Assembly (NCBI RefSeq): GCF_014279975.1
Contig: NZ_CP047936.1
Coordinates: forward strand, 1-64,000
DNA length: 64,000 nt
Direction of reading: 5' to 3'
Origin: Synechococcus sp. BIOS-U3-1
GTDB taxonomy: Bacteria; Cyanobacteriota; Cyanobacteriia; PCC-6307; Cyanobiaceae
The notes below the pieces were generated by a model that searched no databases, was not told the DNA's origin, and worked only from the letters and a program-made list of their open reading frames with translations. Shown piece by piece: positions 19,579 through 30,705 of the stretch (the stretch's first letter is position 1; the number at the start of each line of letters is the position of its first letter). The position numbers and the translations under genes are program-made.

Positions 19579-20836
19579 TCTGATTGTGATCGGTGGTGGT
19601 CCTGCCGGTTACATGGCAGCGATCACCGCCGCTGAGCAAGGTGTGCGTGAGGTTGTGGTTTTGGAGGCCACGCCAGAGCCACTGCAGAAGGTGCGCATCA
19701 GTGGTGGTGGTCGCTGCAATGTCACGCATGCTTGCTGGGATCCGGCGGAGCTTTCCACTCATTACCCCCGAGGCAGTCGGCCGTTGCGGGGCCCATTCAG
19801 TCGCTTTGCCTGTGGTGATGCAATCGCCTGGTTTGATGAGCGTGGCCTCACCCTTGTTGAGGAACCAGACGGACGCATGTTTCCGCAGCAGAACCGCTCG
19901 GAGGCGGTGATTCACTGCTTGCAGAAGGCTGCGACTGGGGTGGGGGTACAGCTGCGGACGAAGGTGATGGTGCAGCAGGTTGCGGCACAGAGGGATGGTG
20001 GTTTTGTGGTTGATGGGCGTGGGCTTGAGCAGCCTTTGAAGGCTCGCAACCTGATGCTGGCAACCGGTGGCCATCCCAGTGGTCGAAAACTTGCGGAGTC
20101 CCTCGGTCATCAAGTGGTGCCGCCTGTTCCCTCTTTGTTCAGCCTGTCGCTGGGCACCAAAGCACTTGCTGCTTGCAGCGGCATTGCCATTGATGACGTG
20201 AGCCTCGATCTCAAGCTCGGGGATCAGCGCTTTCGGCAAACCGGCCGGGTCTTGATTACCCACCGCGGACTCAGTGGTCCTGCAACGCTGCGACTCTCCG
20301 CTTTTGCTGCGCGAGCGCTTTATCAAAGTCACTACAAGGGCGAGCTGAAAGTGGACTGGAGTTCTGGCCTGGGTCGCCAGGGTGTGGAGCAGAGGCTGCA
20401 TCAGTGGCGGTTGGACAAAGCTCGACGCACCTTGATTTCGGCCAAACCGTTTGAGCACTTGCCGCGTCGTTTGTGGCAGGCCTTTCTGTCAGAGATTGCA
20501 GTCGATGGCGACCGCCGTTGGGCGGATCTGCCGTTGAAGGCTGAGCGTCAGCTGGTCGAAATTCTCTGCGCTCAGCGTCTGCCGATTCAGGGCCGGGGCC
20601 CATTTGGAGAGGAGTTCGTTACTGCTGGTGGAGTGGCCCTGGGCGAGGTGAACCTGGCCACGATGGAAAGTCGTCGCTGTCCTGGGCTCTATGTCGCTGG
20701 GGAACTCTTGGATGTAGATGGCGTCACCGGTGGGTTCAACTTCCAGGCTTGCTGGAGTGGAGGCTGGCTTGCTGGCCAGGCCATCGCCGCCGCTGAACCC
20801 CAGCTGGCTGTTACTGAATCTGATCAAACACAGTGA
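19508..20836 (+). CDS. HI0933-family NAD(P)/FAD-dependent flavoprotein
   Basis: This is a putative flavin-dependent oxidoreductase of unknown substrate. The N-terminal dinucleotide fold shows DLIVIGGGPAGYMAAITAAE and the family signature KVRISGGGRCNVTH. The C-terminal end has VTAGGVALGEVNLATMESR and GFNFQACWSGGWLAG, typical of HI0933-like proteins. Starts are ambiguous: ATG at 19508 or 19499, or TTG at 19448, all lie inside msrB because no start occurs between msrB's end and the FAD motif. Its end overlaps convergent pilC by 26 bases. Confidence 0.85.
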   Translation: MTVPGPPASATAITASLCASSPLDLIVIGGGPAGYMAAITAAEQGVREVVVLEATPEPLQKVRISGGGRCNVTHACWDPAELSTHYPRGSRPLRGPFSRFACGDAIAWFDERGLTLVEEPDGRMFPQQNRSEAVIHCLQKAATGVGVQLRTKVMVQQVAAQRDGGFVVDGRGLEQPLKARNLMLATGGHPSGRKLAESLGHQVVPPVPSLFSLSLGTKALAACSGIAIDDVSLDLKLGDQRFRQTGRVLITHRGLSGPATLRLSAFAARALYQSHYKGELKVDWSSGLGRQGVEQRLHQWRLDKARRTLISAKPFEHLPRRLWQAFLSEIAVDGDRRWADLPLKAERQLVEILCAQRLPIQGRGPFGEEFVTAGGVALGEVNLATMESRRCPGLYVAGELLDVDGVTGGFNFQACWSGGWLAGQAIAAAEPQLAVTESDQTQ

Positions 20837-22088
20837 ACATCGGCAGATACATCGCCAGCAGGATCGAGCCAACAATGCCACCCACAACCACGATCATCGC
20901 GGGTTCCAGCATGGAGGTGAGTGCCTTCACGGACGCTGCCACCTCGTCTTCATAGAAGTCAGCCACCTTGCTAAGCATCTGGTCCATTTCCCCAGTTTCC
21001 TCGCCGATCGAGAGCATGCTCAGGGCCATGTCGGGCAACACTTTCTGTCGCGTCAACGCCGTACTCAGTAGCACTCCTTCCTGAACCAACGCTCTCGAAT
21101 CGAGGATCGCGTCGGAAATGATCGAATTGCCTGCTGTTTCACTGGAGATCTCCAGTGACATCAGGATCGGTACGCCTGCTCGGCTCAGAGAGCTGAAGAT
21201 CCTGCAGAACTGTGCTGTTGCAGTTTTCATGATCAGGTCCCCGAACAGGGGCAGCTTCAGGATCAATCGGTCGACCACACGTCTGCCGTTATGGGTCGTG
21301 TAGTAGCGGCTAAACAGCCATGCAGCCATCAGAAGACCTCCGGCAAACACCAGAGCTGCGGAAGAGCGCAGCAGTTCGCTCAGGTCCACCATCAGCTGGG
21401 TGAACAGTGGCAGTTCCGCGCCAAGATCCTCGAAGATCCCAGCGAACGTGGGAATGAGGAAGATGGTCATCCCCAGAAATACCAGGATTGCGATCACCAG
21501 CACCGCTACTGGATAGCCCAGGGCACCCTTGATCTGATTCTGCAGACGAGCATTGTCTTCCAGCAGCTTGGCGAGTCTTTTCAGCGATTCATCCAGTACT
21601 CCACCTGCTTCACCGGCTTCCACCATGGCTACGGTGAGCTGGTCAAACACTTTGGGCCACTGACGCATCGCAGTACCCATGGCAGTGCCCTGGTTCACTT
21701 GCATGCCCACCGCGGTCAGCGCTTGTTTGAACATCGGCAGCTTCTGCTGGGTGGTCATCAGATCGAGGCTGCGCACGATGGGCACCCCTGCATTCACGAG
21801 CGCCGCAAGCTTGCTGGCCCATACGGCTTTCTCTTTCACGCCTGGAGGTTTCTGAAAGGCCCCCCCTAAATCCATGGACAGCCAGCTTCCATTGGAAGCT
21901 CCATCTGTTTTGCCTTTCGTTTCAGGCTGGCTGCCTCTTGCGCTGCTGGTTTCGCTGGCACGCAGTTCAGTGGCCTTGATACCTCGTCGTCGTAACTGAC
22001 GCTTGGCTGTTGCGAGATCGATGGCTCTGATCTTCATCGAGCGCTCCTGCCCTGTGGCGGAGGTGTAGGTGGCGGTGAAGGTGGCCAT
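20811..22088 (-). CDS. pilC: Type IV pilus inner-membrane platform protein PilC
   Basis: This polytopic platform protein of the type IV pilus/type II secretion machine couples the motor ATPases to pilin assembly. The 425 residues contain two GspF repeats, for example WASKLAALVNAGVPIVRSL near 90 and FCRIFSSLSRAGVPILMSLE near 295, and three hydrophobic stretches (about 190-215, 240-260 and 400-420). It is last of the minus-strand series pilB, pilT, pilC, 16 bases after pilT. A functional pilus also needs pilins and a secretin encoded elsewhere; marine picocyanobacteria use related systems for DNA uptake. Confidence 0.95.
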   Translation of the reverse strand: MATFTATYTSATGQERSMKIRAIDLATAKRQLRRRGIKATELRASETSSARGSQPETKGKTDGASNGSWLSMDLGGAFQKPPGVKEKAVWASKLAALVNAGVPIVRSLDLMTTQQKLPMFKQALTAVGMQVNQGTAMGTAMRQWPKVFDQLTVAMVEAGEAGGVLDESLKRLAKLLEDNARLQNQIKGALGYPVAVLVIAILVFLGMTIFLIPTFAGIFEDLGAELPLFTQLMVDLSELLRSSAALVFAGGLLMAAWLFSRYYTTHNGRRVVDRLILKLPLFGDLIMKTATAQFCRIFSSLSRAGVPILMSLEISSETAGNSIISDAILDSRALVQEGVLLSTALTRQKVLPDMALSMLSIGEETGEMDQMLSKVADFYEDEVAASVKALTSMLEPAMIVVVGGIVGSILLAMYLPMFTVFDQIQ

Positions 22089-22104
22089 GGTGTTGCTCTG
22101 TCGG

Positions 22105-23178
22105 TCAGCTGCTCACAAGTCGTTCCAGCTCTGAGGGCTTGCTGGCCTTGGCCAGTGCTTCCTGCAGGTTGATATCGCCGTGAGTCACCAGATTGGCCAG
22201 AGCCTTTTCCAGGGTCTGCATCCCCAGTGCGCCTCCGGTCTGAATCTGTGAATACAGCTGAGCGGTCTTGCCCTCGCGGATCAGGTTGGCGATGGCAGGG
22301 GTGTTGATCATGATTTCCTGAGCCATCACTCGGCCGAACTGACCTGGAGACGGGTTGTTGCGTTGGCAAAGCGTCTGTGAAAACACTGCCAACAAGCTCC
22401 CTGACAGTTGCACACGGATCTGGGTCTGCTGGCCAGGCGGGAACACATCAACCATCCGATCAACCGTTTGGGCTGCGGAACTCGTGTGCAGAGTGCCGAA
22501 GACGAGGTGACCTGTCTCCGCGGCGCTGATGGCCAGCTGAATGGTTTCCAAGTCCCGCATCTCCCCAACCAGGATCACGTCTGGGTCTTCCCGCAGTGCT
22601 GCTCTGAGTGCATTCCCAAAGCTGCGGGTGTCCTCGTTGAGCTGACGCTGGTGAACCAGGCTTTGGTCGCTTTTGTAGACGAATTCGATCGGGTCCTCGA
22701 TCGTGAGGATGTGCTCGGCTCGGCTGTGATTGATGTGATCCAGCAACGCGGCCAGGGTGGTGGTCTTGCCCGAGCCGGTGGGTCCAGTCACCAGCACTAG
22801 GCCCCGAGGTCGTTTGCTGGTTTCCACCACCACTGCAGGCAGGTTCAGCAATTCGATGCTTGGGATCGTGCTGCCCAGTGCCCTTAAGCAGGCCGCATAG
22901 CTCCCCTTCTGGCGATAAACGTTCACCCGGAAACGGGCCACTCCTTTGAGGCCGTAAGCGCAGTCGAGTTCCCACGTCTGCTCAAGGGTCTTGCGTTGGC
23001 TGTTGTTGAGCATCGAGAAGATCAGCCGGTTGCAGCTGTCCTCCAGCAGGGCTTCATCACGCATCGGCCGTAGTTTGCCGCTGAAACGTCCGTAGGGGGG
23101 TTGGCCGCTGGCGAGATGCAGGTCACTGCCACCGTTGTCCACCAGCTCCTGCATCAGGTCCTCGATCATCAGCTCCAT
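22105..23178 (-). CDS. pilT: Type IV pilus retraction ATPase PilT
   Basis: This hexameric ATPase depolymerises pili. The 357-residue protein has Walker A GPTGSGKTTTLAALLDHI near residue 134, Asp box LTIEDPIEFVY, Walker B region DPDVILVGEMRD and the His box TGHLVFGTLHTSSAA. The N-terminal PAS-like domain begins DLMQELVDNGGSDLHL. The C-terminus carries the AIRE-like equivalent ANLIREGKTAQLYSQIQ typical of PilT. It is 10 bases downstream of pilB and upstream of pilC in one operon. Confidence 0.95.
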   Translation of the reverse strand: MELMIEDLMQELVDNGGSDLHLASGQPPYGRFSGKLRPMRDEALLEDSCNRLIFSMLNNSQRKTLEQTWELDCAYGLKGVARFRVNVYRQKGSYAACLRALGSTIPSIELLNLPAVVVETSKRPRGLVLVTGPTGSGKTTTLAALLDHINHSRAEHILTIEDPIEFVYKSDQSLVHQRQLNEDTRSFGNALRAALREDPDVILVGEMRDLETIQLAISAAETGHLVFGTLHTSSAAQTVDRMVDVFPPGQQTQIRVQLSGSLLAVFSQTLCQRNNPSPGQFGRVMAQEIMINTPAIANLIREGKTAQLYSQIQTGGALGMQTLEKALANLVTHGDINLQEALAKASKPSELERLVSS

Positions 23179-23188
23179 CGCTTCGTCC

Positions 23189-24913
23189 TCATTGGCGCGG
23201 TGTCAGGCAGTAGGGACATTCCAGCCAACCTTCCTGGAGTCCGCCACCACATCCATGACAGGTCAGGGTGCTGAGGGCGCGGGCACGGCGTTCCGATTCA
23301 AGTCCGGCGTCTGTGAGAACCATTCGGCCCACTTCCTCCAGGGTTGTATGTCCTTCCCGTACTAGCTCCAGGCTGTAGCCCAGCAGGGTCTTCATCCCTC
23401 CCTCCAGAGCCAGCTGGCGCACCATGTCCGTCGTGGCGCCTTTGGCCACGGCGGCCGCCAGAGCCTCATTCATGCGCAGCACTTCATAGACCCCCACGCG
23501 GCCCTTGTAACCGCTGCCCTGACAGTGGGGACAAGGATTGACCTGGCCTTCGTGATGGTTGGCTTTCACAAAGCTCACGTTGGCTTCGTTGCTCGCCATC
23601 AGGCCGAAGCGACCCAACTCTTCGGGATCGGGGCGGTAGGCGATCTGGCAGTGGTGACAGACCCTTCGCAGAAGACGTTGCGAGACGATCCCGATCAATG
23701 AGGCACTGACCATGAAAGGTTCCACGCCCATCTCATCCAGTCGGGCAATCGCACTGGGGGCGTCATTGCAGTGCAGGGTCGTCAACACCAGGTGGCCTGT
23801 GAGCGCAGCTTCGATGGCCGTTTTCGCTGTTTCCAGATCGCGCGTTTCCCCCACCAGCAGTACATCCGGGTCCTGGCGCATGAAGGCTCTCAGTGCCTGA
23901 CTGAAATCAAATCCCTTCTCCCGGTTCACCTGGCATTGGGTAATGCCGGGCAAGGTGTATTCGATGGGGTCCTCCACGGTGGAAATGTTGATGCCTGGTT
24001 CATTGCGTTCCGCCAGCAGGGAGTACAGCGTTGTGGATTTACCGGATCCAGTCGGCCCTGTGACCAGGATCATTCCGAAGGGTTTTGAGCCGAGGGCGCG
24101 GACCAGCTCCAGCGTTCGAGGATTGGAAATCAGCTTGTCGAGTCCCAGCTGGGTGGCAGAGCTGTCGAGTAGCCGCAGCACGATCTTTTCGCCGAAGCGG
24201 CTCGGCAGACTGTTGACACGGAAATCCACCGTGCGGTTCTGGAAACGGCGCCGGATACGTCCATCCTGAGCAACGCGGCGTTCGGCAATGTCCAGCTCCG
24301 CCATGATTTTGAACCGTGAAGTCACGGCGGGAATCAGTCGGCTGGGCAGGGGTTCGATGTGGCTCTGAAGCACACCGTCTTGACGGAAGCGCAGCTGAAG
24401 TCCGGCCTGCTGTGGTTCCACATGGATGTCGCTGGCCCCAAGCTCTAGAGCCTGCATTAGGATCCGGTCCACCAGATTGATCACTGGCGACTGGTCTGCA
24501 TCGCTGAGGCTGGATTCGAGATCTTCAGGACCTGCGCTTTGTGCTGATGCCTCGTCGGGATCCTGAACCAGAACCGCTTCCACCGAAAAGTCCTGTAGGT
24601 AGGAGGTCGCTTTCTCTCCCAGGATGTCAGTCGTTGTAGTGGTGGTCTGAGGTGTGGGTGAGGCGTCCTCGGATGGCCTGTTCAGCAGTGCGTTAAGGCG
24701 CTCGGCAAGGGCAGCGTGACGTGCAGGTTCAAAACCCATCGCTTCCAGCTCCTGGAGCAATGAGGGTTCATCGGCGCTGACGAGCTTGCCTGGGATGGTC
24801 CGCTGCAACAGAAGTTCCAGTTCCAGATGACGGCGGTCGTCGCTCACGGATCCAATTCGCAGAAAGGTGCGGGCTTCCCCCGCTTGTGGGAGGACTGCCT
24901 CACCTATCAACAT
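23189..24913 (-). CDS. pilB: Type IV pilus assembly ATPase PilB/GspE with extra C-terminal Cys pairs
   Basis: This extension ATPase powers pilus assembly. In the 574 residues, the N-terminal domain precedes the core: Walker [16 protein letters not shown] near 290, [22 protein letters not shown] and [15 protein letters not shown]. The family zinc site is CHHCQ...[12 protein letters not shown] near 425-475. Beyond the normal end, the last ~25 residues contain a second pair of Cys motifs, CHGCG and CPYC, as in a zinc ribbon. It starts with ATG at 24913, overlapping nothing but facing grpE closely, and heads the pilB-pilT-pilC operon. Confidence 0.95.
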   Translation of the reverse strand: MLIGEAVLPQAGEARTFLRIGSVSDDRRHLELELLLQRTIPGKLVSADEPSLLQELEAMGFEPARHAALAERLNALLNRPSEDASPTPQTTTTTTDILGEKATSYLQDFSVEAVLVQDPDEASAQSAGPEDLESSLSDADQSPVINLVDRILMQALELGASDIHVEPQQAGLQLRFRQDGVLQSHIEPLPSRLIPAVTSRFKIMAELDIAERRVAQDGRIRRRFQNRTVDFRVNSLPSRFGEKIVLRLLDSSATQLGLDKLISNPRTLELVRALGSKPFGMILVTGPTGSGKSTTLYSLLAERNEPGINISTVEDPIEYTLPGITQCQVNREKGFDFSQALRAFMRQDPDVLLVGETRDLETAKTAIEAALTGHLVLTTLHCNDAPSAIARLDEMGVEPFMVSASLIGIVSQRLLRRVCHHCQIAYRPDPEELGRFGLMASNEANVSFVKANHHEGQVNPCPHCQGSGYKGRVGVYEVLRMNEALAAAVAKGATTDMVRQLALEGGMKTLLGYSLELVREGHTTLEEVGRMVLTDAGLESERRARALSTLTCHGCGGGLQEGWLECPYCLTPRQ

Positions 24914-24942
24914 GTCTAGACGTGAATTCGCAACCGGTCAGC

Positions 24943-25680
24943 ATGAGTGGCGATGCTTCCACCCCAGCGCAGGATCCGTCATCGGCTGGTTCCGACGGCC
25001 AGCAACCTGTCGTGACTCCAAACGAAACTCTGGACACGACGCCAGTCGTGGACGAGGCACCGTCCGCTGAAGGCGCTGCCGAATCGGAGTCAGATTCCCA
25101 GTCCGTCGATAACGAGGCCCGTCTTGAGCAGCTCGAGAAGGAGCATTCCGCGCTCAGAGAGGAGCATGAAGTGTTGCGCGGTCAGTACGTGCGCATCGCC
25201 GCGGATTTCGACAACTTCCGCAAGCGTCAGAGTCGCGACCAGGATGACCTCAAATTGCAGCTCATCTGCAGCACCCTGAGTGAAATCCTTCCAGTTGTTG
25301 ATAATTTCGAGCGTGCTCGTCAGCAGCTCGATCCTCAGACGGAAGAAGCCCAGGGACTTCACCGCAGCTATCAGGGGCTCTACAAACAGCTGGTTGAGGT
25401 GCTCAAACAGCTGGGTGTTGCTCCGATGAGAGTGGTTGGCCAGGAGTTTGATCCAACCCTGCACGAAGCGGTGCTGCGTGAGCCCAGTGAAGAGCATCCA
25501 GAAGACGTGGTGATTGAGGAGCTGCAGCGCGGCTATCACCTCGACGGTCGCGTGCTGCGTCACGCCATGGTCAAGGTGTCGATGGGGCCTGGTCCGCAAC
25601 AGGCTGCCGGCAGCGAGACGTCCACCTCTGATGCTGAGGTCGCATCTGAAGAGGAGGCTTCGGGTGATGCCAGCAGTTGA
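24943..25680 (+). CDS. grpE: GrpE nucleotide-exchange factor
   Basis: GrpE releases ADP from DnaK. The 245-residue protein has an unusually long acidic, disordered N-terminus (about 1-65), then a coiled coil ([20 protein letters not shown]) and the GrpE core [20 protein letters not shown] near 90 and [20 protein letters not shown] near 165. The acidic tail after residue 220 is also disordered. ATG at 24943 is preferred; GTG at 24922 is possible. It is followed by dnaJ after 42 bases and is 29 bases from divergent pilB. Confidence 0.94.
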   Translation: MSGDASTPAQDPSSAGSDGQQPVVTPNETLDTTPVVDEAPSAEGAAESESDSQSVDNEARLEQLEKEHSALREEHEVLRGQYVRIAADFDNFRKRQSRDQDDLKLQLICSTLSEILPVVDNFERARQQLDPQTEEAQGLHRSYQGLYKQLVEVLKQLGVAPMRVVGQEFDPTLHEAVLREPSEEHPEDVVIEELQRGYHLDGRVLRHAMVKVSMGPGPQQAAGSETSTSDAEVASEEEASGDASS

Positions 25681-25722
25681 TCAGACCCCTGCTTTTACTG
25701 TGACCTTCGGAACGTCCAGCTG

Positions 25723-26853
25723 ATGGCCGATTATTACGAGCTGCTCGGTGTCAGCAGGGATGCTGATGCCGACACCCTCAAACGGGCCTATCGGCGACTG
25801 GCTCGCCAGTACCACCCCGATATCAACAAAGACGCCGGAGCAGAGGACCGCTTCAAGGAAATCGGTCGCGCCTACGAGGTTCTCAGCGATCCTCAGACCC
25901 GTGGTCGTTACGACCAATTCGGTGAGGCAGGGCTCGGTGGCGCTGCTGGTATGCCCGACATGGGCGACATGGGTGGCTTCGCCGATATTTTCGAAACTTT
26001 CTTCAGCGGGTTCGGGGGGGCCGCAGGTGGTGGACGTCAGCAACGCCGTCGTGGTCCTCAGCAGGGAGATGATCTGCGGTATGACCTCACGATCGATTTC
26101 GAGCAGGGGGTGTTCGGACAGGAGCGGGAGATTCGAGTCCCTCACTTGGAAACATGCACCACCTGCAGCGGCAGTGGTGCCAAGAGTGGCAGTGGACCCA
26201 CCACCTGCTCCACTTGTGGAGGTGTTGGCCAGGTGCGCCGGGCAACCAGGACCCCTTTCGGCAGTTTCACCCAAGTGGCGGAATGTCCCACTTGCAACGG
26301 CAATGGTCAGGTGATTGCTGATCCCTGCAATGCCTGTGGCGGTCAGGGTGTGACTCAGGTGCGCAAGAAGCTGCGGATCAATATTCCTGCCGGTGTTGAC
26401 ACCGGGACTCGTCTCAGGGTGACCGGTGAGGGCAATGCTGGCTTACGCGGTGGTCCTTCTGGCGACTTGTATGTGTTCCTGACCGTTAAACCGCACCCCT
26501 CTTTGCAGAGGGATGGATTGACGGTCCATTCCGAGGTCAAGGTGAGCTATCTCCAGGCGATTCTCGGTGACACGATTGAAGTGGACACTGTCGACGGCCC
26601 GACCAGTCTTGAGATTCCTGCAGGAACTCAACCCAATGCCGTTCTCACCTTGGACAACAAGGGCATTCCCAAGCTGGGTAATCCTGTGGCCCGCGGCAAT
26701 CAACGCATCACTGTCAATGTGAAACTCCCCACTCGTCTCAACAATGAGGAGAAGGGACTGCTCGAAGAGCTTGCCGGTCATCACTCCGCCAGGGGGGAGC
26801 AGCACCATCACCACAAGAGCGGCCTATTTGCGCGATTGTTCGGACAGCGCTGA
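25723..26853 (+). CDS. dnaJ: Chaperone protein DnaJ
   Basis: This type I J-protein co-chaperone of DnaK has 376 residues. The J domain includes the essential HPD in [10 protein letters not shown] near residue 33. A Gly/Met/Phe-rich linker follows (70-110). Four zinc repeats follow: [24 protein letters not shown] and CNACGGQG (about 145-210). The C-terminal substrate domains follow, and the protein ends with a His-rich stretch near the C-terminus. It follows grpE and is 2 bases before the TusA-like gene. Confidence 0.97.
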   Translation: MADYYELLGVSRDADADTLKRAYRRLARQYHPDINKDAGAEDRFKEIGRAYEVLSDPQTRGRYDQFGEAGLGGAAGMPDMGDMGGFADIFETFFSGFGGAAGGGRQQRRRGPQQGDDLRYDLTIDFEQGVFGQEREIRVPHLETCTTCSGSGAKSGSGPTTCSTCGGVGQVRRATRTPFGSFTQVAECPTCNGNGQVIADPCNACGGQGVTQVRKKLRINIPAGVDTGTRLRVTGEGNAGLRGGPSGDLYVFLTVKPHPSLQRDGLTVHSEVKVSYLQAILGDTIEVDTVDGPTSLEIPAGTQPNAVLTLDNKGIPKLGNPVARGNQRITVNVKLPTRLNNEEKGLLEELAGHHSARGEQHHHHKSGLFARLFGQR

Positions 26854-26855
26854 CC

Positions 26856-27098
26856 ATGACGGAACGTCTCCCCGATCGTCAGCTCGATCTCTGTGGGACG
26901 CCCTGTCCGCTCAATTTCATTCGCTGTCGGCTCACTCTTGAGAGCATGAGTTCCGGTCAATGCCTTCAGGTGGACCTTGATCCCGGCGAGCCAGAAGAGA
27001 TGGTGGTTCCTGGATTGCGTCGTGATGGCCATCAGGTCCATGTGGAATATCTCTCGGATGCCCAGGTGCGGCTGAAGGTGATCTGTGCCGGTCATTAG
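26856..27098 (+). CDS. TusA/SirA-like sulfurtransferase family protein
   Basis: The 80-residue protein has the family CPxP-like motif as LDLCGTPCPLNFIRCRLTLE near residue 10, with the active Cys expected at Cys17. TusA-type proteins relay sulfur for tRNA thiolation or molybdenum cofactor. The motif has Leu after the Pro (CPL), as in many members. It lies 2 bases after dnaJ and its last 14 bases overlap rsgA, so the three genes are probably translated from one mRNA. The specific sulfur pathway is not evident. Confidence 0.88.
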   Translation: MTERLPDRQLDLCGTPCPLNFIRCRLTLESMSSGQCLQVDLDPGEPEEMVVPGLRRDGHQVHVEYLSDAQVRLKVICAGH

Positions 27099-27999
27099 CC
27101 ATGAATTGCATTCGGGCATGGTCGTTGCTCTGCAGGCCAATTACCTCGAGGTGGAGCTTGAGGCCCCGCCTCTCGATGTTCCTTCCCGACTTCTCTGCAC
27201 GCGTCGCACCCGACTGACCCATCGCGGTGCGGCGGTCCATGTAGGTGATCGTGTTCGGGTGGAAGCTATTGATTGTGATCACGCCAGGGCCGTTGTTGCT
27301 GATGTGGAACCTCGGAGCAGTTTTCTGGTTCGTCCTCCGGTTGCCAACGCCTCCTGCATCTTGGTGGCGGTCGCCGTTGAGCAACCTTCTTTTGATGCCG
27401 ATCAGGTCAGCAGGTTCCTGCTCACGGCTGAGAAGACCGGATTGCAAGTTTTGCTCGTGCTGACTAAGTGCGATCTGCTGGATGCCGATGCTCTCTCACA
27501 ACTGCGGACACGTCTGCGGGGATGGGGGTATGAACCGATGCTTGTTTCCACCCGTTCTGGAATGGGGCTTGAGGAACTGCGCGCGCAATTGGCAACCGTT
27601 CCGATCTCGGTGCTTTGCGGCCCCTCGGGGGTGGGCAAGACTTCGTTGCTGAATGCTCTCCTGCCAGGACTGGCGTTACGGGTGGGTGCGGTGTCAGGTC
27701 GCCTGCAAAGGGGGCGCCACACCACCCGTCATGTGGAACTGCATGCGTTCTCCCCTGGCTCCAGGGTTGCTGATACTCCAGGGTTCAACCGTCCAGAATT
27801 GCCGGATGATGTCTCCAATCTGGAAGTGCTGTTTCCAGAGTTGCGTGTCCAGCTTGACCAACATCCTTGCCGTTTCCGTGACTGCCTGCACCGGGATGAA
27901 CCGGGCTGTGGTGTGACACGTGACTGGGAGCGTTATCCCCTGTACCGCAAAGCTGTAGAGGAGCTCCTTGAGATCAGCCGCCCATTCCGGGCAGGTTGA
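27085..27999 (+). CDS. rsgA: Ribosome small-subunit-dependent GTPase RsgA
   Basis: RsgA helps mature the 30S subunit. The 304-residue circularly permuted GTPase shows, in order, G4 LTKCDLL near residue 125, G1 [17 protein letters not shown] near 175 and G3 [11 protein letters not shown] near 230. A C-terminal zinc site C-x4-C-x-H-x5-C ([14 protein letters not shown] near 270) is intact. The N-terminal OB fold is residues 10-90. The GTG at 27085 overlaps the TusA-like gene; TTG at 27106 or ATG at 27118 are alternatives. Its end overlaps the convergent ybaB by 26 bases. Confidence 0.95.
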   Translation: MPVISHELHSGMVVALQANYLEVELEAPPLDVPSRLLCTRRTRLTHRGAAVHVGDRVRVEAIDCDHARAVVADVEPRSSFLVRPPVANASCILVAVAVEQPSFDADQVSRFLLTAEKTGLQVLLVLTKCDLLDADALSQLRTRLRGWGYEPMLVSTRSGMGLEELRAQLATVPISVLCGPSGVGKTSLLNALLPGLALRVGAVSGRLQRGRHTTRHVELHAFSPGSRVADTPGFNRPELPDDVSNLEVLFPELRVQLDQHPCRFRDCLHRDEPGCGVTRDWERYPLYRKAVEELLEISRPFRAG

Positions 28000-28315
28000 G
28001 ATCGAGACCGCCGGTGAGCTCCTGCATCCGCTCCTTCATGGTTCCAGTGGAACGTTCATAGGCCGACTGAAGCGCGGCGAGTGTGGCGGCTTCAGCGGCT
28101 TCCTGCCCTTCACTCAGCAGACTGGGATCCAATTTCACACGTAGGGGCTGCTGGTTGCCGGAGAGCCAGATGCAGGCTCGTCCGTCTTCGCTGCTGCCTT
28201 CAATCTCCATGGCATCGAGCTCTTCTTGCAACTTCTGAGCGTCTTGCTGGATCTGCTGTGCCTTGCGGAAGGCTTCGGTGAGCTGTCCAAAATTGGGAAG
28301 TCCGAACCCGGCCAT
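27974..28315 (-). CDS. ybaB: YbaB/EbfC nucleoid-associated protein
   Basis: The 113-residue DNA-binding protein belongs to the YbaB/EbfC family, which forms dimers with a tweezers fold. It begins [20 protein letters not shown], with the usual early helix [20 protein letters not shown] and the beta core VKLDPSLL. It follows murB by 24 bases on the same strand, so murC, murB and ybaB may form an operon. Its end overlaps rsgA. Confidence 0.92.
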   Translation of the reverse strand: MAGFGLPNFGQLTEAFRKAQQIQQDAQKLQEELDAMEIEGSSEDGRACIWLSGNQQPLRVKLDPSLLSEGQEAAEAATLAALQSAYERSTGTMKERMQELTGGLDLNLPGMGG

Positions 28316-28339
28316 GGCATCGCTGAAGGAACCGAAAGA

Positions 28340-29272
28340 TTAGGCCGCCATCTCGAATCCCAGTCGTTTGACTTCAGGCTGCAGCTGTATGCCGTGGGCA
28401 TCGGCCACTTCCTGTTGCACCAAGCCAATCAGATGACGGATATCTGCAGCGCAGGCTCCTCCCGTGTTCACAATGAAATTGGCGTGCAGTTCAGAGACTT
28501 GCGCTCCACCGACACGGCGGCCTTTCAGGCCAAGGCCTTCGATCAAACGTCCGGCCTTTGCCGGTTCTGGATTACGGAAGACGCTGCCGCAGCTCGGTTG
28601 CTTGTAAGGCTGGGTGCTGGTGCGATGGTTGAGATTTCCGCTGGTGCGCTGTTGCAGTTCGGCCGGATCATGACCTGCTTCAAGTTGAAATTCGGCGGCC
28701 ACCACCAGGAACGGTTGGGTCTGCAGAGCACTGTGGCGGTAAGCGAAATCGAGTGATTCCCGCTCAAGCCTCCGGATCCTGAAATCATCACCTTCCAGAG
28801 GAACCACATCCACGCTGATTAATCGCTCAGCCGTACAGCCACCCTGAGCACCGGCATTCATCACAGCGGCTCCGCCGACAGTGCCAGGGATGCCCACGGC
28901 CCACTCCAGCCCTTGCAATCCTTTTCTCGCGGCACGCCTGGCCAGAGTTGGGATCGGTTCACCAGAACTTGCCCGCACTTTGCCGGTCTGAGCATTCAGA
29001 TCAAGTCCCTGCAGCCGTCGCAGGCAGAGGGTGAGTCCTGGAAGACCTGCATCAGCAATCAGCAGATTGGAGCCTGCACCGATCACACGGACGGGTAACC
29101 CCTCATTTATTGCCCAATCGAGCAGGGTCGGAATCTGCTGGGCTTGATTCGGTTCGGCCAGCCATTGCGCTGGTCCTCCCACTCGCCAGGTTGTGTAGTG
29201 GGCCAGGGAAACCTGCTCCTGCAGGATTCCCTGATCCTTCAGGTCTTTCAAGCTGTCAGTGTCGACTGACAT
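28340..29272 (-). CDS. murB: UDP-N-acetylmuramate dehydrogenase
   Basis: MurB reduces UDP-GlcNAc-enolpyruvate to UDP-MurNAc in peptidoglycan synthesis. The 310-residue FAD enzyme shows [14 protein letters not shown] near residue 25, [12 protein letters not shown] near 60, [19 protein letters not shown] near 125 and the catalytic Ser region SCGSVFRNP near 240. Its start overlaps the end of murC by 25 bases, implying coupled translation. Confidence 0.96.
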   Translation of the reverse strand: MSVDTDSLKDLKDQGILQEQVSLAHYTTWRVGGPAQWLAEPNQAQQIPTLLDWAINEGLPVRVIGAGSNLLIADAGLPGLTLCLRRLQGLDLNAQTGKVRASSGEPIPTLARRAARKGLQGLEWAVGIPGTVGGAAVMNAGAQGGCTAERLISVDVVPLEGDDFRIRRLERESLDFAYRHSALQTQPFLVVAAEFQLEAGHDPAELQQRTSGNLNHRTSTQPYKQPSCGSVFRNPEPAKAGRLIEGLGLKGRRVGGAQVSELHANFIVNTGGACAADIRHLIGLVQQEVADAHGIQLQPEVKRLGFEMAA

Positions 29273-30705
29273 GACGTCTGCTCCTGCAATGCGTTCGGTG
29301 ACAGCCGTGACCAGAGACTGTTCACATCACCGGCTCCCATCGCCAGTACGAGGTCATCGGCACAGCTGTGCTCTCGAACCAGATCAGCTAATTCGTCCAT
29401 GGTGTTTGCCACCAGAACGGTCTGATCGGCACTGTGTTGCTGAATGCAGGATGCCAGGGCTTCGCTGCTGACTCCGGGGATGGGAGCTTCACCGGCTGAG
29501 AACACCGGAGCCAGAACAACGATGTCGACGTTGGAGAGCGCCATCGCGAACTCGTTCTGAAATTCCTGAGTGCGGCTGTATCGATGGGGTTGAAACACCG
29601 CTAGAAGCCGTTTCGGACTACGCGGCAGCGGGCTTCGTCCACTGGACACCATGAGAGCTGCCATCGCCAGGGTTGCAGCCACTTCACTGGGGTGATGGGC
29701 GTAGTCGTCCACCACCAGACGTCCCTGCCAGTCGCCGCGATAGTCGAAGCGGCGACCGGGACTCTTCAGTTCATGGAGATGGTTGACCAGACGCTCGAGA
29801 GGAATTCCCTCCAAACGGCAAGCAGCAAGAGCTCCCAGGGCATTGCTCAGGTTGTGCAGCCCTGGAAGCGGCAGCGTGATTCGACCGACGTACTCAGCTT
29901 GTTCATAGAGATCTGCAACGGTGTGATCGCCTTCGAGGGCGACTGGAAGAGCGGCGAAATCAACGTTGTCGCTGCGTTGCACTGACCACCAAGCATCAGC
30001 TTGGAAGTGTTCACTCAGGATCGGGTCATCTTGGTTGGCAAGCAGTCGACCACAACCGGCCGCGAAGCGCCGCATGGTAGTGATCAGATCATCTAGATCC
30101 CTGTAGTGATCGGTGTGATCCAGTTCCAGATTGGTAATCACGCCCAGGGTTGCGTTGAATTTCACCAGCGAGCCGTCGGATTCATCGGCTTCTGCCACGA
30201 GTAGACGGCCTGAACCCGCATGTCCATTGCTTCCATAGCAAGGAACGATGCCACCGATGACAGCGGTGGGATCTTCACCAGCGCTGTGAAGAAGTGATGT
30301 GACCACTGTGCTCGTGGTGGTTTTGCCGTGACTGCCCGCTACCGCGATTGAAGGCTGTTGATCGATCAGGGCAGCGAGCAGATCGGAGCGGTGCCAGACA
30401 GTCAGTTGTAATTGCCGGGCTGCGGCCAATTCAGGATTGTTGTCCGGGATAGCGCTGCTGATCACAACCAACGGCGTTGCTAAACCCCGTCGTTTCAATT
30501 CATCGAAATTATCTGCCGTCTGCGAGGCGAAAGCCACCATCCCAAGCGACTGCAGGGCTTCCATTGCGGGAGACATCCTGCGGTCGGAGCCACTCACCCT
30601 GTGACCGCGGCTGAGCAGAATTCTCGCTAGTGCGGACATGCCGATTCCGCCTGCACCGATGAAGTGCACCGAGGAAGGGCTGTCAAGCGATCTGCTCAAG
30701 AACAA
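29248..30705 (-). CDS. murC: UDP-N-acetylmuramate--L-alanine ligase
   Basis: This ATP-dependent ligase adds the first amino acid of the peptidoglycan stem. The 485-residue protein has the N-terminal UDP-binding motif [20 protein letters not shown] near residue 15, the ATP loop [13 protein letters not shown] near 120, EADESDGSL near 170 and [14 protein letters not shown] near 330. It is first of the murC-murB-ybaB series and divergent from gap2 across a 163-base gap. Confidence 0.97.
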   Translation of the reverse strand: MFLSRSLDSPSSVHFIGAGGIGMSALARILLSRGHRVSGSDRRMSPAMEALQSLGMVAFASQTADNFDELKRRGLATPLVVISSAIPDNNPELAAARQLQLTVWHRSDLLAALIDQQPSIAVAGSHGKTTTSTVVTSLLHSAGEDPTAVIGGIVPCYGSNGHAGSGRLLVAEADESDGSLVKFNATLGVITNLELDHTDHYRDLDDLITTMRRFAAGCGRLLANQDDPILSEHFQADAWWSVQRSDNVDFAALPVALEGDHTVADLYEQAEYVGRITLPLPGLHNLSNALGALAACRLEGIPLERLVNHLHELKSPGRRFDYRGDWQGRLVVDDYAHHPSEVAATLAMAALMVSSGRSPLPRSPKRLLAVFQPHRYSRTQEFQNEFAMALSNVDIVVLAPVFSAGEAPIPGVSSEALASCIQQHSADQTVLVANTMDELADLVREHSCADDLVLAMGAGDVNSLWSRLSPNALQEQTSCQSTLTA

